Shown piece after piece: positions 34,610-45,660 of a stretch of DNA of 64,000 nt. The notes under the pieces are model-generated. The model was not told the origin of the DNA. It was given only the letters and a program-made list of their open reading frames with translations, and did no database searches. This DNA is from Hemicordylus capensis. Lineage: Eukaryota; Chordata; Lepidosauria; Squamata; Cordylidae. The translations under genes and the position numbers were made by a program. The stretch is taken from NCBI RefSeq assembly GCF_027244095.1, contig NC_069659.1, positions 90,827,501 to 90,891,500 of the forward strand. Direction: 5' to 3'. Numbering within the stretch: position 1 is the first letter of the stretch; each line of letters begins with the position of its first letter.

Positions 34610-36796
34610 TATTTTTATTGTTAAATTTTTATACTGCTTTTTATTACAATACTCTCATCGGTTTACAAAACATTTAAAAATAATATAAAACCATAAAAAC
34701 TACACAATAAGAATTCAAATGGAATATAAAAATACAAATCTAATTAAAAGTTTAAAAACATGTACAATATAACCACAAGATACAAAGCAGCAGCAAACAA
34801 AACACTCATTTAAAAGCCTGGGTAAAAAGCCAAGGTTTTACTTGCTTTCTAAAAACTGTGATGGAGACTGTGGAGTGGAGGCCCACTGAGAGACCATTCC
34901 AAAGTCTGGGGGCAATGACTGAGAAGGCCCTGTCCAGAGTACATGACAAGCGGGCCTCCCTCATTGTCAGCGCATGGAGCATGGCCCCCTCTGATGATCT
35001 CATTGAATGGGCAGAAACCCTTGGAAGCAGGCGGTCCCTCAGGTATCCAGGGCCCAAACTGTTTAGGGCTTAAAGGTCAAAACCAGCACCTTGAACTGGA
35101 CCTGGAAACAGATTGGCAGCTAATGTAGGTCTTTCAATATGGGGGTAATATGTGTTGGGGTTTGTGATTATTTAGCAAAGCACCAAGGAAGCTACCACTC
35201 CAGTTACAGAGTGCAGAGTTTAGTCGTTGCAGCTATTTAAGTAACACACGGAGATCACTGTAAAGTCTAAACTAAATTGATTTATTGGTGAAGTACATTT
35301 GAGATAGGAAAGACCTATCCTATCTATCAGCTGCATAATGAACAGGTACAGAGAGAGATGTTTCCATCTTCTCTCTAGGAGGAAGGAAGAGGACTGACTC
35401 ACTACAGGAAGTACCTGAGGAGTCAAAACAGGGGTCATAGAGCAGAGGCAAGCAGGCACCAATAAGGAGGCCCTCATTACTCACTACCTCTGCTCCCAAT
35501 GCCCCTAGTGGTCATTAGGATAGTTGGTGCAAGATGTTGATGCACTGGAACTCCATCTCCAACAATATGGTCCCAACGGACAGTTCCGGGTAACATTCCT
35601 ACAGCCACATTTTGCACTAGCTGCAGCTTCCGAATATTTTTCAAGGGCAGCCCCATGTAGAGCGTGTTACAGTAATCCAGCCATGACATGACTAAGGCAT
35701 GGGTAACAGTGGCCAGATCTGCCTTCTCAAGAAAGGGATGCAGCTGGCGCACTAGCTGGAGCCATGCAAAGGCACCCCTGGCCATCGTCTCCACCTGAGC
35801 TTCCAAAAGCAGAGCCAGGTCCAGCAGTACCCCCCCAAGCGGCACACTTGCTCTTTCAAGGGGAGTGCAAACCCATCCATAACTGGTAGAAACTCCTCAT
35901 GCTGATTGGCTCTCCTATTGACCAACAGTACCTCTGTCTTGCCCTGATTCACTCTCAGTTTGTTAGCCCACATCCAACATATCACTGCTTCCAGCCCCCA
36001 TTCAGGACATCCACTGCCTCTCTAGCATCAGGTGACAAGGAGAGATAGAGCTGAGTGTCATCTGCATATTGCTGACAACTCAGTCCAAGTCCCCGGATGA
36101 CCTCTCCCAGTGGTTTCATGTAGATGTTCAACAGCATGGGGGACAAAACTGAACTCTGTGGGACCCCACAGTCCAATGGCCATGGAGCCAAGCAGTAGTC
36201 TCCCAACACCTCCTTCTCGACCTTTCCCCCCCAAAAGGACCAAAGCCACTCCAAAGCAGTGCTTCTAATCCCTATACTCAAGAGGCGGTCCAGAAGGATA
36301 CCATGGTCAATTGTATCAATGCCACTGAAAGGTCCAGCAGAACAGGGATGCACTCCGCATGTGAAGCTCCTGGTGTAGGTCATCCACTAGAGCGACCAAG
36401 GCAGTTTCAGTCCCATATCCAAGAAGGAAGCAAGATTGGAAAGGGTCTAGATAATCTGTATCATCCAAAACCCCTCATTAGCCCTCCCTTAACGAGGCAC
36501 TGATTATAGCCTCTAACCATCTGCCTGTACCCTCCCTGGCAGATTTTATTAGCCACGATGGGCAAGGGTCAAGAGTGCAAGATGCTGCCCACACACTGCC
36601 CAGAATCTTGTCCATATCCTCAGGCTGTATTAACCAAAAAGAATCCAACACAATAGGACCAGATGGTACCTGAGGAACATCTGCCGGAACTGTCAAAACC
36701 CCGGAGTCCAGATCAGCACAGATGTGATCGATTTTATCTGCAAAGGGACGCGCAAACTTATCAAAACAGGATGTAGATGCTTCCTCCCCCATTACC
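34610..36796 (-). mobile_element. L2-clade LINE, RT to 3' tail, split by a solo LTR
   Basis: The minus-strand reading runs from STSCFDKFARPFADKIDHIC and ILGSVWAASCTLDPCPSWLI through the RT core with GVPQSSVLSPMLLNIYM and QQYADDTQLYLS. It continues with LDYCNTLYMGLPLKNIRKLQ and ends TMREARLSCTLDRAFSVIAP and VFRKQVKPWLFTQAFK, followed by an AT-rich 3' UTR. YADD is the RT catalytic motif. Frame changes and stops mark it as dead. A copia solo LTR (35153-35564) sits inside, so the L2 is older. A (GT)n tract bounds it at about 36797. Confidence 0.9.
35153..35564 (-). mobile_element. Solo LTR of a Ty1/copia element
   Basis: On the minus strand it begins TGTTGGAGATGGAGTTCCAG and continues CCTAATGACCACTAGGGGCA, GAGAGAAGATGGAAACATCT and ACCAATAAATC. 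All of these correspond to the LTRs at 24703 and 29163. It ends in CA and has a perfect 5-bp target duplication ATATG (35148-35152 and 35565-35569). It is diverged enough from the 24.7-kb LTRs to be another subfamily or older. No internal region remains, as expected after LTR-LTR recombination. Confidence 0.94.
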
Positions 36797-36824
36797 GTGT
36801 GTGTGTGTGTGTGTGTGTGTGTGT
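36797..36824. repeat. (GT)n microsatellite
   Basis: About 14 GT units. Confidence 0.97.
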
Positions 36825-36866
36825 AGCAATGTCTTTGCTACACAGAACAGCTCCATTGGTCTACAC

Positions 36867-37002
36867 CAGGCCTGCTCAACTTAGGCCCCCCAGCTGTTTT
36901 TGGACTACAACTCCCATAATTCCCAGCCACTGTAGCCAATAGCCAGGGATTATGGGAGTTGTAGGCCAACATCTGCAGGAGGGCCGAAGTTGAGCAGGCC
37001 TG
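36867..37002. mobile_element. hAT-type palindromic MITE with ZNF143-like motifs
   Basis: CAGGCCTGCTCAACTTAGGC to GAAGTTGAGCAGGCCTG, with a perfect 8-bp target duplication GTCTACAC (36859-36866 and 37003-37010). Arms contain ACTACAACTCCCATAATTCC (36904-36923) and its inverse GGGATTATGGGAGTTGTAG (36946-36964), as in 4065-4198. Confidence 0.92.
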
Positions 37003-37311
37003 GTCTACACTGAGCAGATGCAATGGAGGTAGAGAAAAAGTGTTTCTTCACCATCCCCACCACCACGGAGTAGTCCCTCAAATAGGTTCTAGCCTGTGTT
37101 CAGTCGGATTAATGTCCGAGCTGTTTCATCACCCTAAGCTCCAAGGAAAACCAAGGAGCAGGACTGGCTCCACCAAGCCAGAGAGGGCACTTAGGAGTAA
37201 CTGTGTCTATAACCCAATATGGCCATAGTAGAACGGACTGGAGCTCAATGGCAGAGCACATGCTTGTTGTATTCCATTCAGTAATATTTTATGTTTTGTC
37301 TTTCAGAGGTT

Positions 37312-37475
37312 TATTCCAATGGGGATCCTGTAGAGAGTGTGCAGTGCGTGGAGCTACAAAGAAAAAGGAGGGAAAGGAGAAGGAGAAAATGTAGTTGTTT
37401 CTGAATAAAGTCTTAGTTAAACCTACATAAGATTTGTTTGTGTTTATGAGGAAAGCAGTTATAAAAACGTTTTAC
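37312..37475 (+). repeat. Dispersed repeat with polyadenylation-like signal, direct copy
   Basis: TCCAATGGGGATCCTGTAGA, CTGAATAAAGTCTTAGTTAA and TTTGTTTGTGTTTATGAGGA match 33756-33935 in inverted orientation. Both copies look like an LTR end or the 3' end of an unknown element. Confidence 0.75.
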
Positions 37476-37635
37476 ATGCAGAAAATCCCAGATCCAATAC
37501 ATGGTATTTCTAGATAGGACTGGAAAAGGAAAAACCCTGAAGAGCTATTGCTGCCAGTTGGTATAGATAATTCTGACCTAGACAGAGCAGTGGTTTGACT
37601 CTGTAAAAGTCTGTTCCATATATGCTCATATGGCC

Positions 37636-38705
37636 TGTGGAGGACCCAGCTATCCTACCCGACTATCAAGTGTGGGGAACAGCCCTCTAGCCCTCCTCAC
37701 TCCTTCACAGCTGCCACCAAGTGGGCTTTTGGTAAGGCTGAGTCCACTGCAACAGCCCTTCCAGGAATTCAAAAAATCCAAACCAAACCTGAGTAGAGTG
37801 GAAAGGCTCATAGGCGTGGGGTGGACAATCAACAAGCTCTACCATATTCACAAGAAAGATTTTTACTAAAAATAAAAGTTCCAATTAAAACATTACTTTA
37901 CAGAAAATCACAAAATAATACTCACAGGGTATTAAGTCAGGGTAACTAACAATCTGTAGGCTTTTTAACACTGCTCCGTTCTATACAGGCTTTCCTTCAG
38001 AGTCTTCCTCTTTACTTTCTCTGGCAAGCTGGGCAGATTTCTTAGTTCAAGGTGTAGCACAGGTCTGGGGCTCAATCCAGCCTGGCTACTCCCCCACATT
38101 CAGTGATGCCAGCTCAAAATCCTGGCTTGCAAGCTGGGCAACTCCAGCAACCACCAGTTCTCAGCTTCCTTAATTCTCTCCCAGATTTCTTTTGCCAGCT
38201 TTTCTTTCCAGGTTCCTCTCTGCAGTAGCCTTTTGCCAGCTCTTCTTCTGCAGACTCTCTCAGCCTGACTCCAGCTCTTTTTAGCAGACAGCTCCAGACT
38301 GAATTTCTCCAATTCTACTGCACTCAATCCCTCTCAAACTTCCCCAGTATATACACTTCTTCCATCACATCAGTTATTTAGTTCAGCCAATTAGAATTCA
38401 ACAAAACATTCCCTCCATAATTTAAAATCATTTTCCCCTCCCAAGCCCAACTGATAGATTTGCCAAAACCAAAAGTAAACAAGAAAAACACAACTGAATG
38501 TTTACGCTATACAGAGACCAACTATAATACAAAAAACTTTTACAAGGGAGAAGGGATTTGTAAGCACAAAAATCCATTCAGGTTTACAATTCTTTTAAGT
38601 GGGCTTATTGACAAAAAAACCCCAGGACGTCTAGGTCTTGTTCCTTCACATGGCCATTAGCCGCAATGCACATGGCTACTGCTGCCAGTTCACCTGCCCG
38701 TAACA
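37636..38705 (-). mobile_element. Possible LTR or leader segment (family unresolved)
   Basis: Plus-strand limits TGTGGAGGACC and CCCGTAACA give TG...CA ends. On the minus strand there is AAGTGTATATACTGGGG as a TATA-like motif and a long purine-rich leader with GAGCTGGAGTCAGGCTGAGA. I found no matching flanking duplication, so it could be part of another element. Confidence 0.3.
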
Positions 38706-38778
38706 GTCACATCTACTTTCAGGGGCGGCCCAAGGTTTTGTGCGTGATGCCTGCAGCAAGACACCAAATGCTGCCCTG

Positions 38779-39381
38779 TAGAGATGTGTAGATAGATTTC
38801 GAATCACACTTAAAATAAAGGCCCTGATTTGATGTTGGATAGAATCATCCCCCGATTCAACTCAGATCAATTTGAGTGATTTTAGCACCATTTTGAGGCC
38901 AATTTTCCCAGGTAAAGCTGGAAAAGAGGGCCTCAGAATGGCACTGTTTTTACAGGGAGTGTTGGGTTAGTGGTCGGTGGGTAGACCAGCCCTCTGATCT
39001 GGACTTATCGCGTCTGCCTACCTTGGAGGAATGGGGTTGGTGGGTGTACCAGGTAGATTGATCTTGGTGGATGGACCAGGTAGACCAGTGAGGCAGGTAG
39101 ATGTGCCAAGACTGGAGGAGAGTGCTGGTATACCCACCAACCCCAAGTGGTAGACCAGCTCTCCGTGGGAAAACAGCACCAATTTGAGGCCCATTTTTCC
39201 AGTCCTGCCTGGGGAAATGAGCCTCAAAATGGTGCTCGAATCACACAAATTGATTTGAGTGATTTGAGGTTGATTTGTTGAGGCAGCTGGGTAAACCAGC
39301 TTTCAACAAACCAATTCAAGGATTTTGCAATTTAATTAAACCTAAAATCAAATAAAAAAATCTGATCTGTGCACACCTTTA
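38779..39381. mobile_element. hAT element with long palindromic arms
   Basis: The element runs from TAGAGATGTGTAGATAG to CTGTGCACACCTTTA. A perfect 8-bp target duplication CTGCCCTG lies at 38771-38778 and 39382-39389. Internally, GATCAATTTGAGTGATTTTA and CACCATTTTGAGGCC are mirrored by GGCCTCAAAATGG-type and AAATTGATTTGAGTGATTTG sequences, so the arms fold back. No transposase. It lies inside an older block beginning CAGGGGCGGCCCAAGG (38720), perhaps another hAT. Confidence 0.88.
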
Positions 39382-39389
39382 CTGCCCTG

Positions 39390-39623
39390 CACCTTAAGTG
39401 GTACAGAAAGGAAATACTTTACTAACAAGCAGAAGGTTGCCAGTTCAAATCCACACTGGTACTATATCGGGCAGCAGTGATATAGGAAGATGCTGAAAGG
39501 CATCATCTCATACTGCGTGGGAGGAGGCAATGGTAAACCCCTCCTGTATTCTCTCAAAGAAAACCACAGGCTCTGTGGGTGCCAAGAGTTGAAATCAACT
39601 TGATGGCACACTTTACCTTTACC
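39390..39623 (+). mobile_element. Sauria SINE
   Basis: Head ACCTTAAGTGGTACAG, B-box-like GGTTGCCAGTTCAAATCC, GGAAGATGCTGAAAGGCATC, CAAAGAAAACCACAGGCTCT and tail GCACACTTTACCTTTACC. A 10-bp target duplication TACTGCCCTG (39380-39389 and 39624-39633) includes the last two bases of the hAT element to its left, so the SINE landed after the hAT. Confidence 0.93.
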
Positions 39624-39633
39624 TACTGCCCTG

Positions 39634-40345
39634 ACAATAAAGTCTAGCAAAGCCAGCCACTAATTGTATGGAGAGTTTCCAGTAATAACTCACAAGGATA
39701 AGGTAACATGTAGGCTGGCCCTGAGTTAAACAATGCAGCTGGTGAGCTTGGGCCCTCTCAGCCCTGCCAAACCTAAGGAGAAACCTTACCTTTCTAAATA
39801 TCCTGATTTTTATGAGGGCTTGCTGCTATAACCATGACGTTACTGTTGGTACATGCTAATGCTTTCTGTTTCATACTGAGGTTTGCTTTGTCTGACTGAA
39901 AAATCAGTGAATCATACATGCAAGAACAAAAAAGGTTCCACACAAATGTTTTTAATGCCAGGAATAATGCTATCCTGGATTTTCCTTTTCACAGGGTACT
40001 TTCTCTAAAGTTCAGTGACTTAGCTGTTATGTATTATGGCCCTGATCCAGGAAAGCACTTAACTATGTGCTTCACTTTCACAATGACATCACTTGGACTA
40101 CTCATATGTTTAAAGTGCAGCATGTTATATTAACTGTTTTCCTGGATCGGGGCCTAGGCTAAGTTCCTCCACCCAGCCCCTGACTTTCTTCATAGACATT
40201 TGAGCTTGAAAGGCAATTGGATTTATTCTACTACTAGTACATGTGGGATTTAAACAGGTGTCTAATTAAACCTAATCACAGTCAGTGTTTTAATCCCCTG
40301 AGCTTGAGTAAGAGTAGAAATCTCAGTGACTGTAAAGGCTTGACA
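39634..40345. other. No recognised feature
   Basis: Non-coding; TAGGCTGGCCCTG near 39711-39723 may be the right end of the old hAT beginning at 38720. Confidence 0.35.
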
Positions 40346-40350
40346 GGAAG

Positions 40351-40371
40351 GGGGGGGGAGGGGGAGGGGGA

Positions 40372-40402
<31 letters not shown>

Positions 40403-40415
40403 GAGGAGGGAGAGA
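40351..40415. repeat. G-rich (GGGGGA)n-(GGA)n tract
   Basis: Runs of G separated by A, then about nine GGA/GAG units. Many G-runs of three or more make four-stranded G-quadruplex formation on the plus strand plausible. ORFs across it (poly-Glu or poly-Pro) are artefacts. Confidence 0.9.
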
Positions 40416-40429
40416 GAGAACAATTGTGC

Positions 40430-41389
40430 CCAACCAAGGAAAAATACAGACTATGCTGGGATGTTTGTAAAGGGGAATTGCTGTTGGCCCCTTGTTAAAT
40501 GTTAACCTTAGTAGGCCACTCTGGGTCAAGTTAAGAACCATAAGAGGGGTAATCTTTTTTTTACCTGTCCTTCTGAGTGGACTTCATTTCCTATGCTGAG
40601 ATGTTGCCTGTGTATCTTTCTATGCCTTCTATTTAACCCAAGCAGGCAGGCAGTTCTAAAGAATATCTTTGATATGAAGGATTTCCTAAACACTGATTGT
40701 TACTGTTGCAACAAAAACAAGAAAGTATTGGGGCACCTCAATGAATAATAATTTACTTTGACATAGTAAATGTAAATGTTGTAAACTTGTTTCGGTGGTT
40801 AAGGTTTCAGAGAACTCTTTGTTGCTATAATTGCTGTGTTCTTTCCTTAGAAAACAGGAATATATTCTCTCTACAAATAACTGGAGGGCCAGGAATATAT
40901 TTGAGGGAGGCACTTTCCTTTTACCTTCTTTTAGAAAATATGGAACTCATAGTTTTCACATTTCAATATAGAAATCGAATGAATGAATGAATGAATGAAT
41001 GAATAAAATGTTTCTAGCCCTCATGTTTGTGAATGAAGGTTTATAATATTACTGTATTCAGCAGGATCTAAGTCTAGTTCCCCCCCCCCCCAAATTTTTG
41101 ATATTAGAAATCAGTGTCCTGTTCCTTTTGAGCAAATGCAGGTACAACCTGTATTTAACCTCTACTTTTTAAGAGAGCTGTCTGACATACTACACAAACT
41201 TCCACATCTGTTGTATCATAAAGTGCATGTGGTTGTACAACTGCACTCTTGCACCCACACAAACGTTGTGCATATCCAATTGCACAATAGTATGGCCATT
41301 ATTTCCATGGCTGAAGTATCACACAACAGCATTTGTAAAAAAATTTGTGCATGTAAAGAGTGCACTTGTGCAACTGTGTACACACTAAA
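40430..41389. other. No recognised feature
   Basis: Non-coding; short GAAT repeats at 40978-41003 and a C-run at about 41081. 41190-41385 shows GTGCAATTGC-like mirrored motifs reminiscent of the palindromic elements at 21.7 kb. Confidence 0.35.
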
Positions 41390-41860
41390 GCCCTTCTCAC
41401 GATCAGGGAGGACTACCTTCCTTTGTGGGGAGAAAACCCAAAAGCTCTTACCTCCCCACAGATGATCAGAAGGACATCACTGGGTGGGCAGATTGCCCAC
41501 TCAGATGAGTGGCGGCTCTCCTGTGGGCCGCCTGCACCTTGCTGTGTGTTGCCTAGCCGCTCTAGGAGTTGGGCTCAGGGAGGCGCTGCTATGCAGCGCC
41601 TTTCCCCATGGAGACCAAATAATGCACCGCATGAGTACATGGTGCATTACTGGAAACCCTCCCCCACCACAAGTGTGTCCACCATGGCTGCAAGCCACTG
41701 TGGCAGACACATGATCAGTTAACCCAGTGTTGGGGCGCACTCGTGCCCAAAACCTGGGTTAAACGGCAGGCTACATACGAAGGCTCACCGCCACGCTGCC
41801 ACTGGGACCCACATGGCTTCCCTAGCCCGGTTTTTGCTGCTCATGAGAGTCGCTTCATTG
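41390..41860. mobile_element. Probable non-autonomous DNA transposon
   Basis: Left AAGCCCTTCTCACGATCA is imperfectly mirrored by TGCTCATGAGAGTCGCTT. GC-rich body with no protein-like ORF. End type resembles the element at 61215. Confidence 0.45.
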
Positions 41861-44800
41861 TGTTACAACATACATGGAAGTGTGCGCAGTAAGTCAGCCA
41901 AGGCATAGTAAACATCTTAAGCGTATGTATGTGAGGTGTGTGTGTGTCTGTGTGTAATATGAGCTGGCAAACTCCTGATCATTGCAGCTGACTGAAAGAG
42001 CTAGTTAGTCAGAGGGGCACTGTCACAATTCCCAATATATTAATGCTCACACTTCCCAATTATGCTAATAGACACAGTAGAACAAGCCCCTCTGACAAAG
42101 CAGCCCTTAGTGCTCAGGAATTTTCCCATCCCTTCTGCAGAACTGCAGCTGAAGAAACCCATCAAGCGCTAAACCTGCATATCCTGTAATCATTTGTTAA
42201 AGTTAAATGACACCAAAATCCTTCCCCTCTAAGTAAATTTGTTAACTCTATTAAATCACCTGTGCAGGCACAAATGGAGACGGTTGCTATGGGAAGCCAA
42301 TAACATTTTAAAGGATTTTGTATTAAATAAAAGGAAGTGTTTGGTGCTATAAAAAGAACTGGCCTTCGTGAAAGCAGGGGTCTTCCAAAGGGCTTAGTGC
42401 AATACATGAGAAAAATTATTCATACTGCTTCCACCTCAGCCTTCAAAAATATATACAGTGACAGGGGTATTTATTTAATTTGGAAAGTATTGGGTAACAT
42501 AGGCCCATTTCCTTTGAATGTGCGTCTCCTCAAACCATATGCCAATGCCTTTTCATGAGCTGATGAATGTATCTAGTTTAGGTGCTGAAAGGAACAGGAG
42601 ACACTTTTACTGTGTTCCACAGAATGGGAAAAATATGGTTTCATACGTTTATTTTTCATTCATTTAAGTGCAGCCCGGTTGACTGCTATGGATGCTTCTG
42701 TAAATATCTGCAAAGGAGGAACCTTTCGGGAAACTACTGATATACCATGTCCAGCAAACTGAGCCAATAGCAACAGACCTGGTGTTCTGTATCTCTGTTT
42801 TCCTTTCTTTCTTGTTCCAGTGATGCAGTGGGGTTTATTAAAGGCTAGTGGTAAGAAGGTGCCAGTGCTTGGAGTGCATTTGACTTTCACAGAGAGCTTA
42901 CCCTTGTACAGGACCCTGCCCAAAGTTGTCTTATTTTCTAAGAGGAAATCCAACAGCCAAAGCCACTTCCTACCCTCGTGAAGTATGAAAGGGAAGTAAT
43001 TCTCTTCATTGCCCTCTTCATAGCCGCCTCCTCCAAATCTGCCCCCTGAAGCAGCGACAAGCAGTGGCTCAATTGGCTTCTTGTTTATTTCCAAGAACAA
43101 TCAAAACAAACCCCTTCAAGTACGAAAAAATTTCCACATTCTAGTTGTTGTTGGCTGACTGAAGAAGCCCATGGCACTGGCAGTTCCTGAAAGAAGGAAC
43201 TTGATGCCCATGTAGGATGGAATTTGAAGGTCAGCTAAAAGGAGAATATTTTGATTCCGTTTGCCAGACTGGCAAAAAGTAAGAGTTATTTTTTGCTTTC
43301 TGAATTTAAACATTCAAAGGGAGGTGTCCAAGAATTTATGAACAGATGAAACATGTGATCTACAATAAAAGTAATCAAGGTAGAGACCGATCAGCATGAC
43401 TGAATTATCATTGTCTCACAGATGTGCAGCCTGGATTTCAAACCCATTTGGGGCGTGATCTGCCCACCACTGATGCTGTGCAGTGTCCATAAATATAACC
43501 TATATGGGAGCCTTGTGTAAGCCCTATTGAAAAGAACAGAGGATTCCCAACAGGAGTGCTTTGTGAATTAACCCAGTTGTCTCCTGGTATCACAGTTTGG
43601 CATGATAGCTTTTATACAGTAAATGGATCTTCCAAAAACATTACTGCTGCTCATTAAATTAGAGTGAAAGCCCCATGTCATACATATCCCATTTTTATGA
43701 AACAAGACTAAAGCTTGCATTGCTACAGCAATTAGCCCATTGAAGGTACCTTTAAGTAACCATCTATGGATCCTGAAAGCTCTAGACTAGCTGGCTCCGA
43801 GGAGTTACAGCAACTGTATCAACTTTTCACATACAACCACATGAGAAACACAACCTATCTGTGAGCCAACAGGTTTCATAAAGCAAAAGCCTTCTCAGAC
43901 CAACTGATGTGATTAAGGGAATGAAATCATTTAATGAGAATGAGAAACATACAAAAGAATCAATAAATGTTTCCCTAGAGTTACCAAGGATTGTTTAATA
44001 CTTTGGGGGCCTAAATGATCTAATCCTCTACCCTTTCTGTTTTATACATCCTTGAGTCTATCACATCCTGTGAAGATCACAACAGCTGCTCAGTCCTGGG
44101 AGTCAAGGTACAATAAAAGGGTCAAGTTTTCCACATGTTACATATCTGATTCTCCATGCGAACTCTTTGTTTCCCCAGGATGAGTCATTTCTCTTATTCA
44201 TAGTAAGAAAGCTAACTCATTTCCAGAAAATAAAAAATGATCTTCCTTTCTAGGAGTCTAACACTGGCACAATATGAAGTATTCACCTTATGAAACTGGC
44301 CTAGTTAGAGCACCACAAATTGATGCTATTTGGTAAATGTGTACTACATATATTGATGAACAAGTGGTAAATAATTTTAAGGAGAGCAACAAAAAGAATA
44401 GGATAGGCAAAAATCTTTGTTCTTTGTTATCATTGTGGACCTCAATACAACTCGGTTGTGGAACATAGGTCACATTCACATGTGACATGGAATCCCGGGT
44501 CCATTGGACCTAGGTTCCATGGCCCACTCCCCCCGCTCTCCCATCTGAATTCAGGCATTCAGAAAAGCTCCTTTTCTGCAGTTTTGCTGACTGCAGAGAG
44601 GAGAGGGAACTGGCTACCTGGGCTTCCTTCTTTACTGGAGGACAGCCCTGGCAGCCAACAACAGCTGGAGCAAGGGAGGAGCGTCCTTGCTTAATTCTGG
44701 TTGCAAAGCAACCAGACTGCGGTGCCAGCATTTGAACATAACACTGGCATAGTGGAACCAGAGGTCTAGGCAGCAGACATCACTACAAACTGAATGTATA

Positions 44801-44895
44801 AATAACTGTCTGAAGAGGGGAACCATGGGTCCATTTTCTGTTGAAACTGTGGTCGTCTGCATTCAGACATACAATTTTCGAAACCAGAGGTCCTA
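41861..44895. other. No recognised feature
   Basis: About 3 kb of non-coding DNA. A 146-codon minus-strand open frame (42660-43100) contains a glycine-rich SGGRFGGGGYEEGNEE stretch but has no recognisable domain, and I do not call it a gene. 44460-44870 has GC-rich, partly mirrored sequence (GGTCCATTGGACC). Confidence 0.4.
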
Positions 44896-44900
44896 TGATA

Positions 44901-44932
<32 letters not shown>
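44896..44932. repeat. (ATG)n microsatellite
   Basis: About 12 ATG units at the 3' end of a reversed L2 copy, probably expanded from its tail. Confidence 0.95.
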
Positions 44933-45660
44933 AAATTGTTCTCTGGGTGGCTTACAACACAACATTAAAACATGATATAAAAACACACTACACATTAAAT
45001 TATAACAGACCAAAAAGGGGGAGAAAGAAAATGCAAAATACAATACAGAATAATTTTAATTTAAAAAAAAATCAGTTACAATCAGATCAAAATTTAAAAA
45101 AATTAAAAAAATTTAAGTCTGAGTTAACAAAACTCCTGAGTAAACAAAAAGATCTTCACCTGGCATCTAAAAGAACAAAGTGATGAAGCCAGACAAACCT
45201 CACTGGGGAGGCTATTCCATAAATGGGGTGCAACTACCAAAAAGGCCCTCTCCCTAGTAGCCACCTATCTCACCTCATTTTTCAGGGTCACTTGGAGCAG
45301 GACCTCTGAAGAAGATTTTAAGGACCAGGTTGGGACATATGGGGCAAGGTGCTCTCTCAGGTAACCTGGTCCCAAGCCACTTAGGGCTTTAAAGGTTAAA
45401 ACCAGCACCTTGAATTGGGCCAGGAAATGGACTGGGAGCCAGTGCAGCTAATGAAGCATTGCCGTAATACCTGTATGCTTAAAGCGTCCACTCCCAGTTA
45501 ATAATCTTACATCTCTATTTTGTATCAACTGCAGTTTCCGGACCATTTTCAAAGGCAGCCCCAAGTACAATGCATTGCAGTAATTTAAGCAAGGGGTTAT
45601 CAGAGCATAAGTAACTGTGGCCAAGCAATCTCTGTCCAGGTAATGTCGTAGTTGGTGCAT
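44933..45660 (-). mobile_element. L2-clade LINE 3' portion
   Basis: The minus-strand reading has MHQLRHYLDRDCLATVTYAL, LNYCNALYLGLPLKMVRKLQ, a KALSGLGPGYLRE-like segment and ERAFLVVAPHLWNSLPSEVC-like residues, then a 3' UTR ending at the (ATG)n tract. Multiple stops. Confidence 0.85.

Noticed and set aside
40323-40541. Proline-rich or glutamate-rich ORFs
   Set aside because: They are translations of the G-rich low-complexity tract.
42660-43100. 146-codon minus-strand ORF with a glycine-rich patch
   Set aside because: No recognisable domain, no splice or start context and no neighbour support; a length like this is expected by chance in 64 kb.
44460-44870. Possible DNA transposon with GGTCCATTGGACC-type mirrored motifs
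   Set aside because: I could not define two ends or a target duplication.
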